Assembly (NCBI GenBank): GCA_038502055.1
Contig: JAXRKN010000040.1
Span: 3,472,001-3,536,000, forward strand
Direction of reading: 5' to 3'
DNA: 64,000 bases
Origin: Tanytarsus gracilentus
Taxonomy: Eukaryota; Arthropoda; Insecta; Diptera; Chironomidae
Under the pieces are notes generated by a model. It was not told the DNA's origin and made no database searches. It was given only the letters and a program-made list of their open reading frames with translations. Each line of letters opens with the position of its first letter. Positions within the stretch are counted from its first letter, which is position 1. Shown here piece by piece: positions 1 through 11,823 of the stretch. The position numbers and the translations under genes were made by a program.

Positions 1-1615
1 TACTTTTCATAGACACGGCCACCATACTTTCGAACAAAAGCTCCAACATCAAACTTTCTCTTGCAGCCTTGATAATTCATGTATCGAATCTTGCCAAAGA
101 TGGCTCGTTCTCCCCATCCTTGATCATGAATTCCTCCGATCGACCACATGACTCCGACGTATCCATTAGGATCACGTCCGTCAAGATTATATCGGTCGTT
201 GAGATAAATTGCATGCTCTAATGCTTCCTCGGGAGTTTTGCTCCATTCTAAAATCTTCTTTGCCCAGTACATTCTTAAAAATCCATGCATCTTTCCTTCC
301 TTTTTCATTTGCAGCTGAGCGGCATTCCACAAATCATCGTGCGTACGCGCATCCTCAAGTTCATTCAACGTGTAAATATACTCTCGTTTGTCCTTTCGAT
401 GGTCATTAAGAGTTTTCATCGCCCAGTCAGTAATGCCTTTGAGATTATCGTAGTTCTTGTTATAATAGCAAAAGTTATCGCTGAGTTCACGTCTGACAAT
501 CGCCTCTTCGCAGAATCCCTCAACGGCTTTCGAATTTTTACTCTTAAATTTTCTGACTTCTAAAATTGCTCTTTGTACTGCAATTTGTCCAAAATGAAAG
601 TAAGGCGACAGATTCGATAAGGCACCCTTATTAGGATCATTTCTGTCCGTATCGTAAATTTTCAATCGAACATTAATAAATGAATTCAGCATATCAATTG
701 CGCCTCCATATCCAGGTTCAATCCAATCGACTTCTCCCACTGATTTATCTACTTTGAGATTTTTAAGCACCTTCTCAAAGTCAATTTTTTCACTCTGATG
801 AGATTTCTCTGCTTTGTGTGGATGTTTGATGAGCGGTGGAAATTCAGTGAGGAATGCATCGAGCTTACTGTTGATTTTTGTTCTGATAGTTCGAGCCGCA
901 TATTCTTGCTTATCACTAGCGAACCAAACGGGCACGATGTTGTGAGCATCGATCTGTACAAAAGGAATATCGGCTGGGATTTTTTCCTTAATTCCACTGA
1001 CCCATTCACGATGAATTCGCAGTGGACTGAAATCGCAAACAAGACATCCTATTTTAAAGTCTTTAATAAATTTTGGTATTTGAGTGATGTGGGATCCACG
1101 CAGAAGATGAAAGTTGATGTTAAGTTCTTCAAGATCCTCCGATACTTCCCGCAAGCCATCCAGCATGAACTTGAAATGTCTAAAAGTTGCATCCAAGAAC
1201 TTGTCAGTAAGGCAGAAGATAACGTGCAAGGGAATCTCATTCTTAAGAGCTAACTTTTGTGCGAAGAGAAGAGCCCAATTATCTTGTACGCGCTGATCTC
1301 TGGCCATCCAGTACACAATCCCTTCTTTGTCTTCGGGAACTTCCTCAGTTTCGTTGAGCATTTGAATTCTCTTCTTGTTGAACTTAAAATCTAAAACACT
1401 TGTCGCTGTCTGTTCACGATTCACATGAATTTGTTGCAGAAATTTTTCATCCTTTTTCTTTGCCTTTTTTTCAGCACCAGAAGTAGAAGGCTCGCTTGCA
1501 ACGCGTTTCATTCTATTCAAAAATAACTTATAAGTTCCATTTAAATAAACAAATGTCTAATTTCAATTCATTACCTGATTAAATTATAATTAAAAAGCCT
1601 TAAAAATATTCTCAT
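1..1615 (-). CDS. phr: Class II CPD photolyase (almost complete)
   Basis: Blue-light-driven flavoenzyme that splits cyclobutane pyrimidine dimers. Coding exons are 1575..1615 and 1..1512 (minus), separated by a 62-base GT-AG intron. The protein opens with a Lys-rich tail (KKAKKK), followed by the antenna domain (EGIVYWMARDQRVQDNWALL) and the FAD-binding helical domain. The class II C-terminal signature is clear: MWSIGGIHDQGWGERAIFGK followed by IRYMNYQGCKRKFD. About 517 residues are visible, against roughly 500-535 in the family. The last complete codon (3-5) is Lys, and the first two window bases read TA in frame, so the stop codon probably straddles the window edge. The first exon adds MRIFLRLFNYNLIR in frame before the second Met; see findings. 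Family assignment is secure; which Met is used is not. Confidence 0.93.
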
Positions 1616-1825
1616 GAAAGATATAAACAATATTTATAAGCGGGAAATTTGCAAATGACGTCACTGAGGAGTAATTTTTAAAATCTTTATTCTACAGTTT
1701 TTATTTATAAAATTTTAACAAACTTTATTTCCTTATTTTTTATAAACTTTTAAAATTTTCAATTGCTGCAGATTTTTTGAATTTTATTAAAAACCTTTTT
1801 CAATAATTTTGTATGTCATAAAAAA

Positions 1826-4800
1826 TCACTTGGTAGGATTAAAATAGATTTTGTTGATCACAAGCTTTTCTTTAACAACTTCTAGCTTCACCAAAATTTC
1901 TGAGCCAAATTCAAGTTTCATCGATGATTTAACTCGAGCGTCCGGTGAATATTGATGAATGGTCAAGTGGGGCGGCGAGTTGTCAACGAAAGTTTTTATA
2001 ATTAAATCCTTGTCGCTTTGTTGCAGATTCTTTAGAAATGAAAAATTATCATCGAGTTAGAGTTAACAAAAAATAAATCAAGTTACCTTATAATAAACTT
2101 TAATTGCATGTCCAGTATCAATCAATATCACCTCCATATTATAGTCATAAATGCCCAAGACTGCTGCGTACATGGTTTTGCTTTGTAGTGATTGAACAAA
2201 GTGCGTGAAATACAAATTTGAACTGTCGTCACCAGCTAATTTTGCATTTTGTTTTTGAGCGTTACAAATACTTGCACACATTTGAATCTCCTCTGGCTTC
2301 CTCGAAGGCACTTCATCGTAATTTAAAGCTGCATTTAATACACGATGAACAAGAATATCAGCGTATCGTCTAATCGGCGATGTAAAGTGCGTATAGATCG
2401 GAATTGAGAGTGCATAGTGCCAGAAATCCTCAGCTTTTTCAGCAAATCCACTGCAAAAGTAGTTTGCTCGTGTCATTGTGCGAGAAACTAGGTGATTAAT
2501 CGCCGCATTCATTGCCATTGGACATTTTGCTGATGCCACTATGTTCTCCATGGACTCGGAAATACTTTTCGATGAGCTTGTTTCCAATGCAACGCCATGT
2601 TTATTGAGATTGTTAACGAGCTTTTTTAAGCCATTCTCGTTTGGCGATGCATGATGACGCAGGAGAGAAATTTCAGGATATTTCTCCTTGATGAATGCGG
2701 CAACAGAAATATTTGCAAGCAACATAAACTCTTCAATCAGCCGATTTGAATCTTTTATGGGATACTTAAAGTAGTCAATCGGCACTTCCATGCGTTGATC
2801 CTCCTTCTCAAATCTGAATGCAAGTTTAGGCTGATCGATTTTTAACGATCCATTGTCTTTTCGTGATTTTCTCATGACCACTGCTAACTCTTGAAGCTTT
2901 AAGATAATCTCAGCTATGTCGTTAACATCAAATCCATTCAGTATTTCGGGAAATTCATCCTTGAGCTCTGACCAATTTTTATCTTTCTTTTCAATGACCT
3001 TTTGAGCGTGATCGTAACTTAGTTTCGCACATGAATTTACTATCGAGCGGGTAAAACGAGTGTTGTAAATCATTGCCGTTTCAGGATTCATTTCAAAGAT
3101 TACGCTGTAGGCTAGTTTATCAGCTCCAGGAAGGAGTGAACAAAGAAGACAAAGTTGCTCTGGCAACATGTGATACACAGCATCAACCAAATAAATTGTT
3201 GTAGCCTTTTCCTTTACGATTAGATCAAGATCTGAGTCCTCTCTTACGAAGTAAGAAACATCGCTGATATGAACGCCAATTTCCAAGTTACCATTAGGCA
3301 AGACTTCACACGAAAGCGCATCATCGAGGTCTCTCGCAGAGTCGGGATCAATCGAAAATATGCATTTCTTCCTAAGATCCATTCGATTCTCGAAATCGTT
3401 TGTTGTAATTTCCGTTGGAAGACTATCAAGGATTGATTGTTCAAATGGTTTCGGGTCCAAGTTGTTTTGCTGTAGAATGGCCGTGTTTTCAGTCTTTAAT
3501 TCACCTTTCTTGCCAATAATTGAAATCACCTTTCCGAGAGGAAGATCATGGTTCCATCCGATAATTTCAATGGTAAGTAAAAGTTGATCGGTAAAAGCGA
3601 CGTCTGTAGGAATTTGTCGAGTGTCTACACGCACATTTGGCACTTTCTGATCACGTACATTTACCATCAAAAATTTGCGATTCTTTTTAATATTCACAAT
3701 TGGTGCAAATGTTCCAATTACACGTCTCGAATGTCTCTTTTGTAGAATTTCCAGTACACAGCCAAAATTTCTATTTGCAGGCACGCACTCGTCAAGTTGA
3801 ATGGCTTCATTCATATCATCATCTTCTGCATTATCAGAGGACTTTATGCTATCATTTAACAAGTCCTCGTCATTTCCACTGTTGCGTTTTACTAAAACAC
3901 GAACAAAATCGCCATGGAATGCATGCTTTCGAAGAATGAGTCGATTAACGCAAATATCCTTCATTCCTTTGCGATGCGAAACATATGCTTCCTGGTTATT
4001 CTTAGAATTCACACGTATTTCTCCTTCGACAATGTATGCTTTATTGGTCTCAATAAGATGCTGAAGGATGTTCGCATGAGATTGGTCCCTTAAATCTTTT
4101 TCCCTCAATTCGCTCTCGAATAAACTTATAAATTCATGCTGATAAATTAGTTCGTTCAGCTCATCGTCATTCTTGGCAATTAATCGGAAACGATCAACAT
4201 AATCCACTTCTGGCTCTTTTAACTCTCTTTGAATCGGCACATTTTCCGGCTTAGAAATCATCTGTGGTTCAAATGCTATGCAACTGAACTTAAATTCATT
4301 TCCATCTCTTACAATAAACTTTTTCCTTTCAGCAATATCCAAAATCAGTTTTTGTCGATCTTCATTAGAAAGTTCAATGAGTGATAGAAGCAAAGATTCA
4401 TCGGGCGAAAGAGATGTCTTGCAAATACCGAGCTTTAAGAGTCTTGGCACAAATTCCCAGGTAGAAAAACGATTCAGCTGATAGAGTTGAGCAGATGAAT
4501 AGCGATATATCTCGATTCCTGACAAAAGTTTAGTTTTTTTAATCGCAATAGTCACTTGTAGTTGAGGCAGTTTATTTTGGGATCTTTCGTTGTTAGTTGG
4601 CTTGGGTTCCGTGTGTTGAAGGATATCGAGGAGACGTGGTTTTATTTGATTGGAAATTTTTGAATGAATCTGACGATTGATCTCAAAAATCTCCTTTCGA
4701 TTCCTTTGAATGTCTTCTTTTGTCTTTTGACTGTCAGCTTTGAACTTTAGATGATTGCTTGCAGGCAGAGAACTTATCTTCATCGTACCCTGTTGTAGTT

Positions 4801-5251
4801 GCCTCATTTGTAGAAATAACTCGTTACTTTCGTCTTTTTTTGCTTTCTTTGCTGGCGACTGTTGCTTTTGGATCGACTTCTCATTTTTAGCTGTAATAGT
4901 CAAATTCTTGAGCTTCCCTTCAACAGTTTCAAGCTTTTGAATTTTCCTCTCTTCCATTTTGTGCTTTCTTGGATTTAAAACCATTTCATTCGATTTTGTG
5001 CAGTGGATTTTGTAATTTTTTTCTGCCGTACCACAATCAAGAATGTAATAGTAGAATTCACTTGTTGCTACTATAGGCGGTGCAGGAGGCGGTGCATGGA
5101 CCTCTAATAGTTTAAAGAATTAATCGATGTAATTATGAAATAAATTTATTTACTCACGTTTTGAAATTAATAAATTGTCCATTTTAACGACGAGACCTCC
5201 CTCATCTTCAACATCTTTCATGTCCTTAACTTTCTTTTTAGCTCTCGGCAT
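1826..5251 (-). CDS. Dis3l2: DIS3L2-type 3'-5' exoribonuclease
   Basis: Predicted RNase II/RNB-family exonuclease that degrades oligouridylated RNAs in the cytoplasm, independently of the exosome. Exons (minus) are 5158..5251, 2087..5103 and 1826..2029, joined by GT-AG introns of 54 and 57 bases; total 1104 residues. Two cold-shock-like RNA-binding segments begin near residue 355 (EAYVSHRKGMKDICVNRLIL). The RNB active-site motif SIDPDSARDLDDALS lies near residue 615, HISDVSYFV follows, and HFTSPIRRYADILVHR lies near 940. The last exon supplies the C-terminal S1-like strands ending NKIYFNPTK. No PIN domain is visible, which favours DIS3L2 over DIS3 or DIS3L1. The N-terminal ~350 residues are Lys-rich and not recognised. 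The start is the first ATG of exon 1; the reading frame stays open from it through the exon 2 junction. Confidence 0.88.
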
Positions 5252-5960
5252 GCTTGTTTTATTCAAATTTTATAGAAAAGTACTCAAAACTTAAATTTTA
5301 GATTTTTGTTTACCAAACGAAAATTTTGTTTTCTTATTATTCTTCTTATTGGAACGTTCGAGATGAAAAGTAATTCGATGTGTCACATGTTTTGTGGTAA
5401 AAAAATACGGTAAAAAGCACATTAAATTTTTTTTGAAATTTCTTTGGTTACTTTGATATTTATTTAAAAATATTTTAACGATAATTTTTTTAAAAATCTC
5501 AAAAATTCTGAAAGATGATCAAATTTTTTTTAAAGCATATGTATGAACTTTTTTCTAAAACATTTTATTTAAAGCAAAAATTGTATTCCAATTTTCATCT
5601 AAAACTTAGTCTTATTCATAAAAGTGAATTTCATTCTATTCGCCGAAAAATATTGTCAATAATTTTTGTCTACAATTTCACTTAAAATAAAACTACTCAA
5701 TGATTTGCTAATTTGCTATGCTGAACGCTCTGATTAATTATTTATGATTTACATCAAATTCCCTAAAATTGTTTACTCTTTTTTTCCTGCAACATGAAAA
5801 ACATTCGTTAATTCTCTCGGTTTACCGCTATGAAGGTACATTTACTAGATATTTTGATTAAAAAACATTTTTTGAATGTGCTGGTTATTGCTATATGATT
5901 TTTTTTCGTTAAACTGTTGGATATGGCTGAGTTTTATTTGTTTCTTCTGCGATGAAAGCT
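5252..5960. other. Intergenic, no gene seen
   Basis: AT-rich stretch between the 5' end of the DIS3L2-type gene and the 3' end of the oxysterol-binding-protein gene, both on minus. It should hold the DIS3L2 promoter and the downstream gene's 3' UTR. I see no convincing ORF, RNA gene or repeat. Confidence 0.6.
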
Positions 5961-8032
5961 TTAAAATAGATCCATGACGCTGACGTAATTTCTATCCCAG
6001 TAACCACCAGTATAAATCCATTCGTCTTGCTTTGTTGTAGCGTTCGGTTGAAGCTTAAACCACCTTTTGGAAATTAATCGGAAAAAATGTAATTAATTTA
6101 AAAATGATCAATTATTAGGTGAATTTACTTCGGCTGCCAATCATTTTCTTCTCCTTTTTTTGATTTCCTCGATTTTCTCATCTCACGTTGCTTCTCTTCC
6201 AATCTTGTTTTCTCCGCAATGGCTCCCTCCAAGTCTCCGTTCTCTAATCGTCGAATGTCGGGACGCAGACGTGAATCGGTTTTGCAAATTGAATTTGATT
6301 TTCTCATATAGGGCTCGATTTCATTCAAGGACATCGCAAAAGTAGTGAATGAATAGAAATTTGCTGAATTTTCAGGTCGTGGATCGACTGTCCATAGCAA
6401 AAATGATTTGGGTATCTCAATGGAGTATGACGATTGTGATTTGGGTAGGTCCGAAGTCGATTCTGCATTTTCTGGTTCTGGAGATTTATCGGCATTGTGC
6501 TCATCGGGATCTTGAATTGAGAGACTTCTGAATGATGCCATTTTTAAACTGTTGAGTTTTGACAGCACCTTACGAGGGGTGTGTGCCGGCGATTGATCGC
6601 CCATAGGTGATTTACTTCGTTCCTCATTGCGCTTAAATTTATGTGGATTCTCTCTCAAATATTCTTCATATGACTCATAGTCGGTGGATTTAAGCAAATC
6701 AGTCCAGCGACCGTAGAGGAAGAGAATTTTCTTCTTGCTAAAAGGAAGAATAAGTTTTGACAGTTTATAAAAATTAATTTTAAATTTACTCTTTGTCTTG
6801 GATTGTTCCCTCGACACGATGTAAATCCTTATGAACTGAACCGGATGGCTTAAAATGCAACACAGCTCGCATTCCGTTCTGATGGTTAACGATCTCCATT
6901 GTGCCATATTGCTCCATCCAAAGTTTGCCAACTATAACATTGTGAATTGTGCAGTTCGGATTCGTCCACGAGTATGTTTCATTCCACTTCGGTAGTTTTA
7001 TTGTCACTACGCCTTTTGGCTGGATTTCAACAGATTTTCCCCAAAATTTGATTTTAGGGTAAATTGAACCGTAGAAAGAAAAACTTGGAGCTTCGGCGTG
7101 AAATGCACTCACTGGCGGGTGGTGACTCACTAAAAAATATATCTTACTATTAAAATTTAAAATCAGTTAAAAAAATAGAAACCTTGCTCGCACAAGCATC
7201 GAAACTCGGGGCGTTCTATTTCAAAAGTTTCACCCAACAGAGGATTAAACGGCTGAAAGTAAAATTACAAGTTAACGTTTAATAAATTAATTAATTTTAA
7301 ATTGCACCTTTCCCATTCGATCCCAATTGCATGCAAGCGCAGAAACAGCAAAAGCTGCAACATATTTAATTCGATGAACAGGATCAGTCTGCTCGGATGC
7401 TATTGAAGATATTTAAATATTTTTTAAACAAATTGCAGCCATAAATAATTTTTATATTTACCAATACGTATTAAATGTGAATATTCCATGTACTCAACGA
7501 TTCGTTGCAAAAAACTTAAAGGCTATTTAAAGAAAGAATTAAAGAAAAGTTTCATGAATTAAATTTAATTTTCCTACTTCATTAAAATGGACAGGCATTG
7601 TAATTTTGGTTAACTCCTTTCCTATCGCCCCTTTCAAAATTGTCATCATGTTAAAGTCTTGCTTTTCAATCATAGGTACTGGCAGAGATGTTCTAAAATT
7701 GAAATTGAACAAAATTTTAACTCATCAATAATCTAGAAATAAAATGTTAAAATTCAATTATTTAAAAGTTGAAAAGGAAGCTTTCAGTTGTCGAAAAAGT
7801 TGATTCATTAAATCTAAAAATGTTTCGTTACATTTCGACGCTCAAAACTTTTTAAGGTCATGGAAGTTTGCAATTTATTTCTTGTTGATAATCTTCATCA
7901 TAATTCAAAAAGGATTTTCAAGTTTACGTGAGAGCCGCTCAATATATTGGACATGATACTTGCTTATCTTAAACTGTCCACTAAGACGACTTCAGTTCTC
8001 ATTGATCTTAATTACTTTGAGGGATTTGCCAT
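5961..8032 (-). CDS. Osbpl2: Oxysterol-binding protein-related protein, ORP2 type
   Basis: Cytosolic lipid-transfer protein that carries sterol and phosphoinositide between membranes. Firm exons (minus): 7578..7692, 7462..7522, 7308..7399, 7183..7252, 6790..7129, 6129..6737 and 5961..6063, with introns of 52-65 bases and consistent phases. The ORD runs from LTKITMPVHFNEPLSFLQ through the family fingerprint EQVSHHPP, then KKKILFLYGRWTD, and ends with EWIYTGGYWDRN. TSLPVPMIEKQDF and PLSFLQRIVEYME match the ORP1/ORP2 subgroup. There is no PH domain or FFAT motif, as in short ORP2. The first coding exon is uncertain: 8016..8032 (MANPSK) fits by donor site and phase and gives 468 residues, close to human ORP2, but it is only 17 bases long. 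A Ser-rich insert (residues ~260-330) interrupts the distal ORD. Confidence 0.88.
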
Positions 8033-8219
8033 GTGCGATAAAAATGGGTGACTCTCATAGATTTTATCGTCAAAAAGGCATCACGTTTAATCCCTCACAT
8101 GTCCTTATCTCAAAAGTAAAAGTAATAAAAAGTTGATAACATGGATCGAAAAATTAATTTTGATGCAGTTTTCGCTCAACTATTGAAGGTCTACAACGCG
8201 AGAAAAAAATCAATTTAAA

Positions 8220-9179
8220 ATGAAACGTAAATTCATCAGACAAAATCTATTTTCCATCCAATAACATTCTAATATTTGCAGTAAATATTTGTCCACTATT
8301 AGCTGTCGTTTTAATTAGCGCCAGAATTGGGGATGCACAATCGTCACTTTTGCCAGCTGTGGATATCAGTCAAATTTGTGAAGGTGTCTTTTTCGAAGCC
8401 AGACCTTTACCTGAAAACGACCAATTTTTCATCGGCTGCGTACGTGGTGGGGGATTCATTCTTCAGTGCTTTGAAAATGAAATTTTCGATCGAAATTCAT
8501 TGAGATGCGTTTACAATGAAGCACCTACGACTGTTCCAATTGCAACTACGAGCACTCCCGAATTTCCTGGATACGATGGAGTTTGTGATGGAAAATTTTT
8601 CAACTTTATTGAGCATCCCACTGATTGCGGTAAAGCTATATTCTGCTTTGAGGAATCCCCTATCATTCGCGAATGTCAAGTAGGACAAATTTTCGATGTA
8701 AACACTGGAAGGTTTGTGCATAAATTTCTTAATAATGCATGTGTGATAAAATTCATATTAGGTGTCAAAATGGAAATCGTCAAACGTGCGAATTTTATGG
8801 AGATTTAGATGGAATTTGTGATGGTTTAAGTTTTAATTTTGTTGCCCACCCAAACGATTGTGCTCTTGCCATTTTCTGCTTCGAAGAAAATCCCATAATT
8901 CGCGAATGCTCGCCTGGCGAAATTTTTGATATTCGTGTTGAAAGGTAAAGTTGAAATTTTAGAAAATAGGATCACAAAATGATTTTATTCTCGTGCAGAT
9001 GCCGAGCTGGCGATCGTGAAACGTGCACAGTTTCAAGAAGATTTTCTTCATTCAAACAAAACGGTAAATTAAAATTATGCAAAATTTTGGTCTAATTTTT
9101 GAATTCTCAATCTCAAACAGCACTCTTGCCAGATTCAATCGACATGATGAAATTATATCGCGGTGCTTCAGAACAATAA
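8220..9179 (+). CDS. Secreted CBM14 chitin-binding protein A
   Basis: Predicted secreted peritrophin-A/CBM14 protein that would bind chitin in gut lining or cuticle. Exons: 8220..8226, 8282..8711, 8762..8944, 8999..9063 and 9121..9179, introns 50-57 bases, 247 residues. The signal peptide is split by intron 1 (MKLNICPLLAVVLISARIGD). There are three CBM14 units: the first (from QICEGVFF) has only four of the six usual Cys, while the second (VCDGKFFNF) and third (ICDGLSFNF) have all six and resemble each other closely (HPTDC/HPNDC, FCFEESPIIREC/FCFEENPIIREC), which suggests recent internal duplication. A polyadenylation signal AATAAA follows at 9289. The gene diverges from the ORP gene and has a paralogue immediately downstream. 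Confidence 0.88.
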
Positions 9180-9589
9180 GTGATACTTTTATAATACCTA
9201 TGATAAGAATGTCTTTTGATTCCCGAAAAATTATTTCGCATTAGTCGTTATCGGTGATTTAATATATTTTGGTATGACAAAATGAGGAAATAAAATGAGT
9301 CATGAAAATAATTTAAAGAAAATGGCATTACTCATGTACTTGCACCAAATCTGGTTGAAACACTTGACCTTTTACTTACAAAGCGATAAGAGAAAATTGA
9401 GAGAAATCGTCATAGGATTTCCCAATAGATGAAGTTTTTATCATTGCATTCAATGTAAAAGTAAGTGGTAAGCCTTGATTAGATTAGATACCAATACATG
9501 AATTACTTTATCGCCTCAACGGACTCGATTTAATTTCTTAATTTTCAGTTAGAAAAAACTCTTCGATAAGGTTGCATCGGGATTTAAAA
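9180..9589. other. Spacer between the CBM14 paralogues
   Basis: Contains the AATAAA of the first CBM14 gene (9289-9294) and the presumed promoter and leader of the second. No further ORF of note. Confidence 0.6.
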
Positions 9590-10619
9590 ATGAAGGACAA
9601 AATAGTTTTAATTGGACTAATTTTGTTTCACAACATAATTTTTTCAAAAGCACAGAATCCATGCTTTGGGGTCTTTACTGGAACTGTGAGATAATTATTT
9701 TAATTTATGGCTTTGAATTTTGAGTTTACAATTAATCTGATTAAAAATCTTTTTAAAAGATCCCTCATCCCGACTTAGCGAGATGTAACGCCTATTACGT
9801 GTGTATATTTTTCATTGGAAGATTAACTCACTGCGCAAATAACGAAATATTTGACAGTGAATTAAAAACTTGCGTTTCTGGGGATCCAAGCACGTGTTCA
9901 ATACTTTCAGCATCAACAAGTAGCATCGTGACAAACACTCCCACTCTTTATGAATCCACCACCACACAAAACTTGATGAAATCTACTACGGAAATAAATT
10001 TAGCACATGTATGTGAAGGAATTTTTTTCGGTGCTCGACCTCATCCCTCTTCAAACGCACTTTTTATTGGCTGCATTCGAGGTGAAGGAATGATTATGAG
10101 CTGTTTGAATGATGAAATTTTTGATCCCAATCTTTTGAAATGCGTATCAATTTGCAAAGTACCAGAGGATATTTGTGAAGGAATTCAACTTGATGTAATA
10201 ATTAACCCATGTCACTGTTATCGATTTATCGTTTGCTATGTGGGTATAATTAGCGTTGAAAGGGATTGCGAAGAAAATTATATTTTTGACGCCAATATAA
10301 GAGAGTAGGTAGCTGGTAGGAATGATTTTTAAAAACATTTATCACACTTGTTCTCTATAGATGTCGTTATGGAAATCGTCAAACCTGTGACTTCCCGGAA
10401 ATTACTGAATCCACAACAACACCGACCACGTCAACACCATCGGGTAATTTGTGTGAAGGAATTTTATTAGGTAATCAACCAATGCCGAATAGCTGCACGA
10501 TGTTTTATCGATGCATTAATCAAATTCCTCAACCCCAACAATGCCCAGCAGGTACAATTTTCTCGAGAGAAAGCTTACAGTGTGTCGAGGGGGATGAAAG
10601 TGAATGTGTGTTTCCTTAA
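9590..10619 (+). CDS. Secreted CBM14 chitin-binding protein B
   Basis: Tandem paralogue of the preceding gene. Exons 9590..9685, 9760..10304 and 10361..10619 give 299 residues. An N-terminal signal peptide (MKDKIVLIGLILFHNIIFSK) is followed by four CBM14-like units: one with six Cys (PCFGVFTG onward), a Ser/Thr-rich linker, a unit from HVCEGIFFGARPHP that lacks the same Cys as unit 1 of the first paralogue, a unit from DICEGIQLD, another Thr/Pro linker, and a final six-Cys unit (LCEGILLGNQ). The NRQTC end of unit 3 also matches the paralogue. The stop at 10617 is followed within seven bases by AATAAA (10626), so the 3' UTR is very short. Linkers look suited to O-glycosylation, as in peritrophins. 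Confidence 0.88.
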
Positions 10620-10631
10620 TGAGCCAATAAA

Positions 10632-11823
10632 ATTTAATTTATTTATGCATGTTATTGATAAAGCTCAAAATTAATCAATCAATAAAAAATATATTTAGTT
10701 TACATGATAAATAAACCTAATAGATTGCATGATCCCTGTCAAATCAAAGAGCTTTCATAACATATTCATGTATGTGTACATGGACTGAATAAAATCATTA
10801 TGTGTTGCATGTGAGACTTGAAAGGTTTTTTGTCTTGTTTTTTATTAGAGTCGTTTGTGGGGAGTTTTCAAGATGTAAATTGCACAGTTAAATTAGTTTT
10901 AATGTAATGCAAACATTTAAAAAAAATTATTAACTAATTATAAATTCAAAATTTAATTTTTTACGGTTTTTAACACAAATGAAAAAATCTCTAATTATAA
11001 TTAAGAATTTCTAAAAGCTTGAGGTAAGTCCTCAACCAAATTTTTCACCAAAACTGAGCTTCGAGTTCAATTAATATATTCTATACATTTGTTGCATACG
11101 ACAGAAAAAAAATCTCACCTGTATGTATGAGCCATTGCTGATTGAATATATTCAAATTTATATTCTGCACATATAATTGATTATGACTTTTTTTTAATTG
11201 AAAGCGACTTTAAAACTCAAGTCTATCTTGGCTGTAAAGCTTTTGATACAGAGGACACACGCCTTTTTTCAGCAAATTTCGTAGATTAATAATTTAAAAA
11301 AGTCTTGATTTAATTTTTAAATAATTTGTTTTTTTGATTGCATTAACGTCATCAAATTTTCGCTTAATGTACGACGTATGGTATATAAAAAACAGAGATT
11401 GGATTACATTCGGATCAATAAAGTACACTTGTCTGAATATTTTTCACACCCTTAACGTTTTTATGTCTTCATCTTTATCCATTCAAACTTTTCACAACTT
11501 TTCCTCCTTCTCTAAGCTTTCAATTTCACGATCAATGACAGTAAAAATGAGCAATATTATCACGCGTCTAAGATTTTATTTTAAATTTCACTTTTTCCCA
11601 CTGCACTGTCAATGAACGAATGAATGAATTTTTCTCGGAGGCTCTTCTTTTCTTCGCTGGTGGAAACTCGTGGTCGCTGCACATGCGCTGTTTTAATTTA
11701 TAAAAAGATGCATGCAATCAACAGCATGATAGGTACCTTTATTAATTAATATGAAAAGCACATGCAACGTTTATTTTAATCTTGGCAATCAAAGATTTTT
11801 AAATAAATTTTTTTATCAGAATC
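10632..11823. other. Intergenic, no gene seen
   Basis: AT-rich, about 1.2 kb. Open frames here are short and have no recognisable content. A pyrimidine-rich stretch ending in CAG at about 11820 could be a 5'-UTR splice acceptor for the next gene. Confidence 0.5.
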
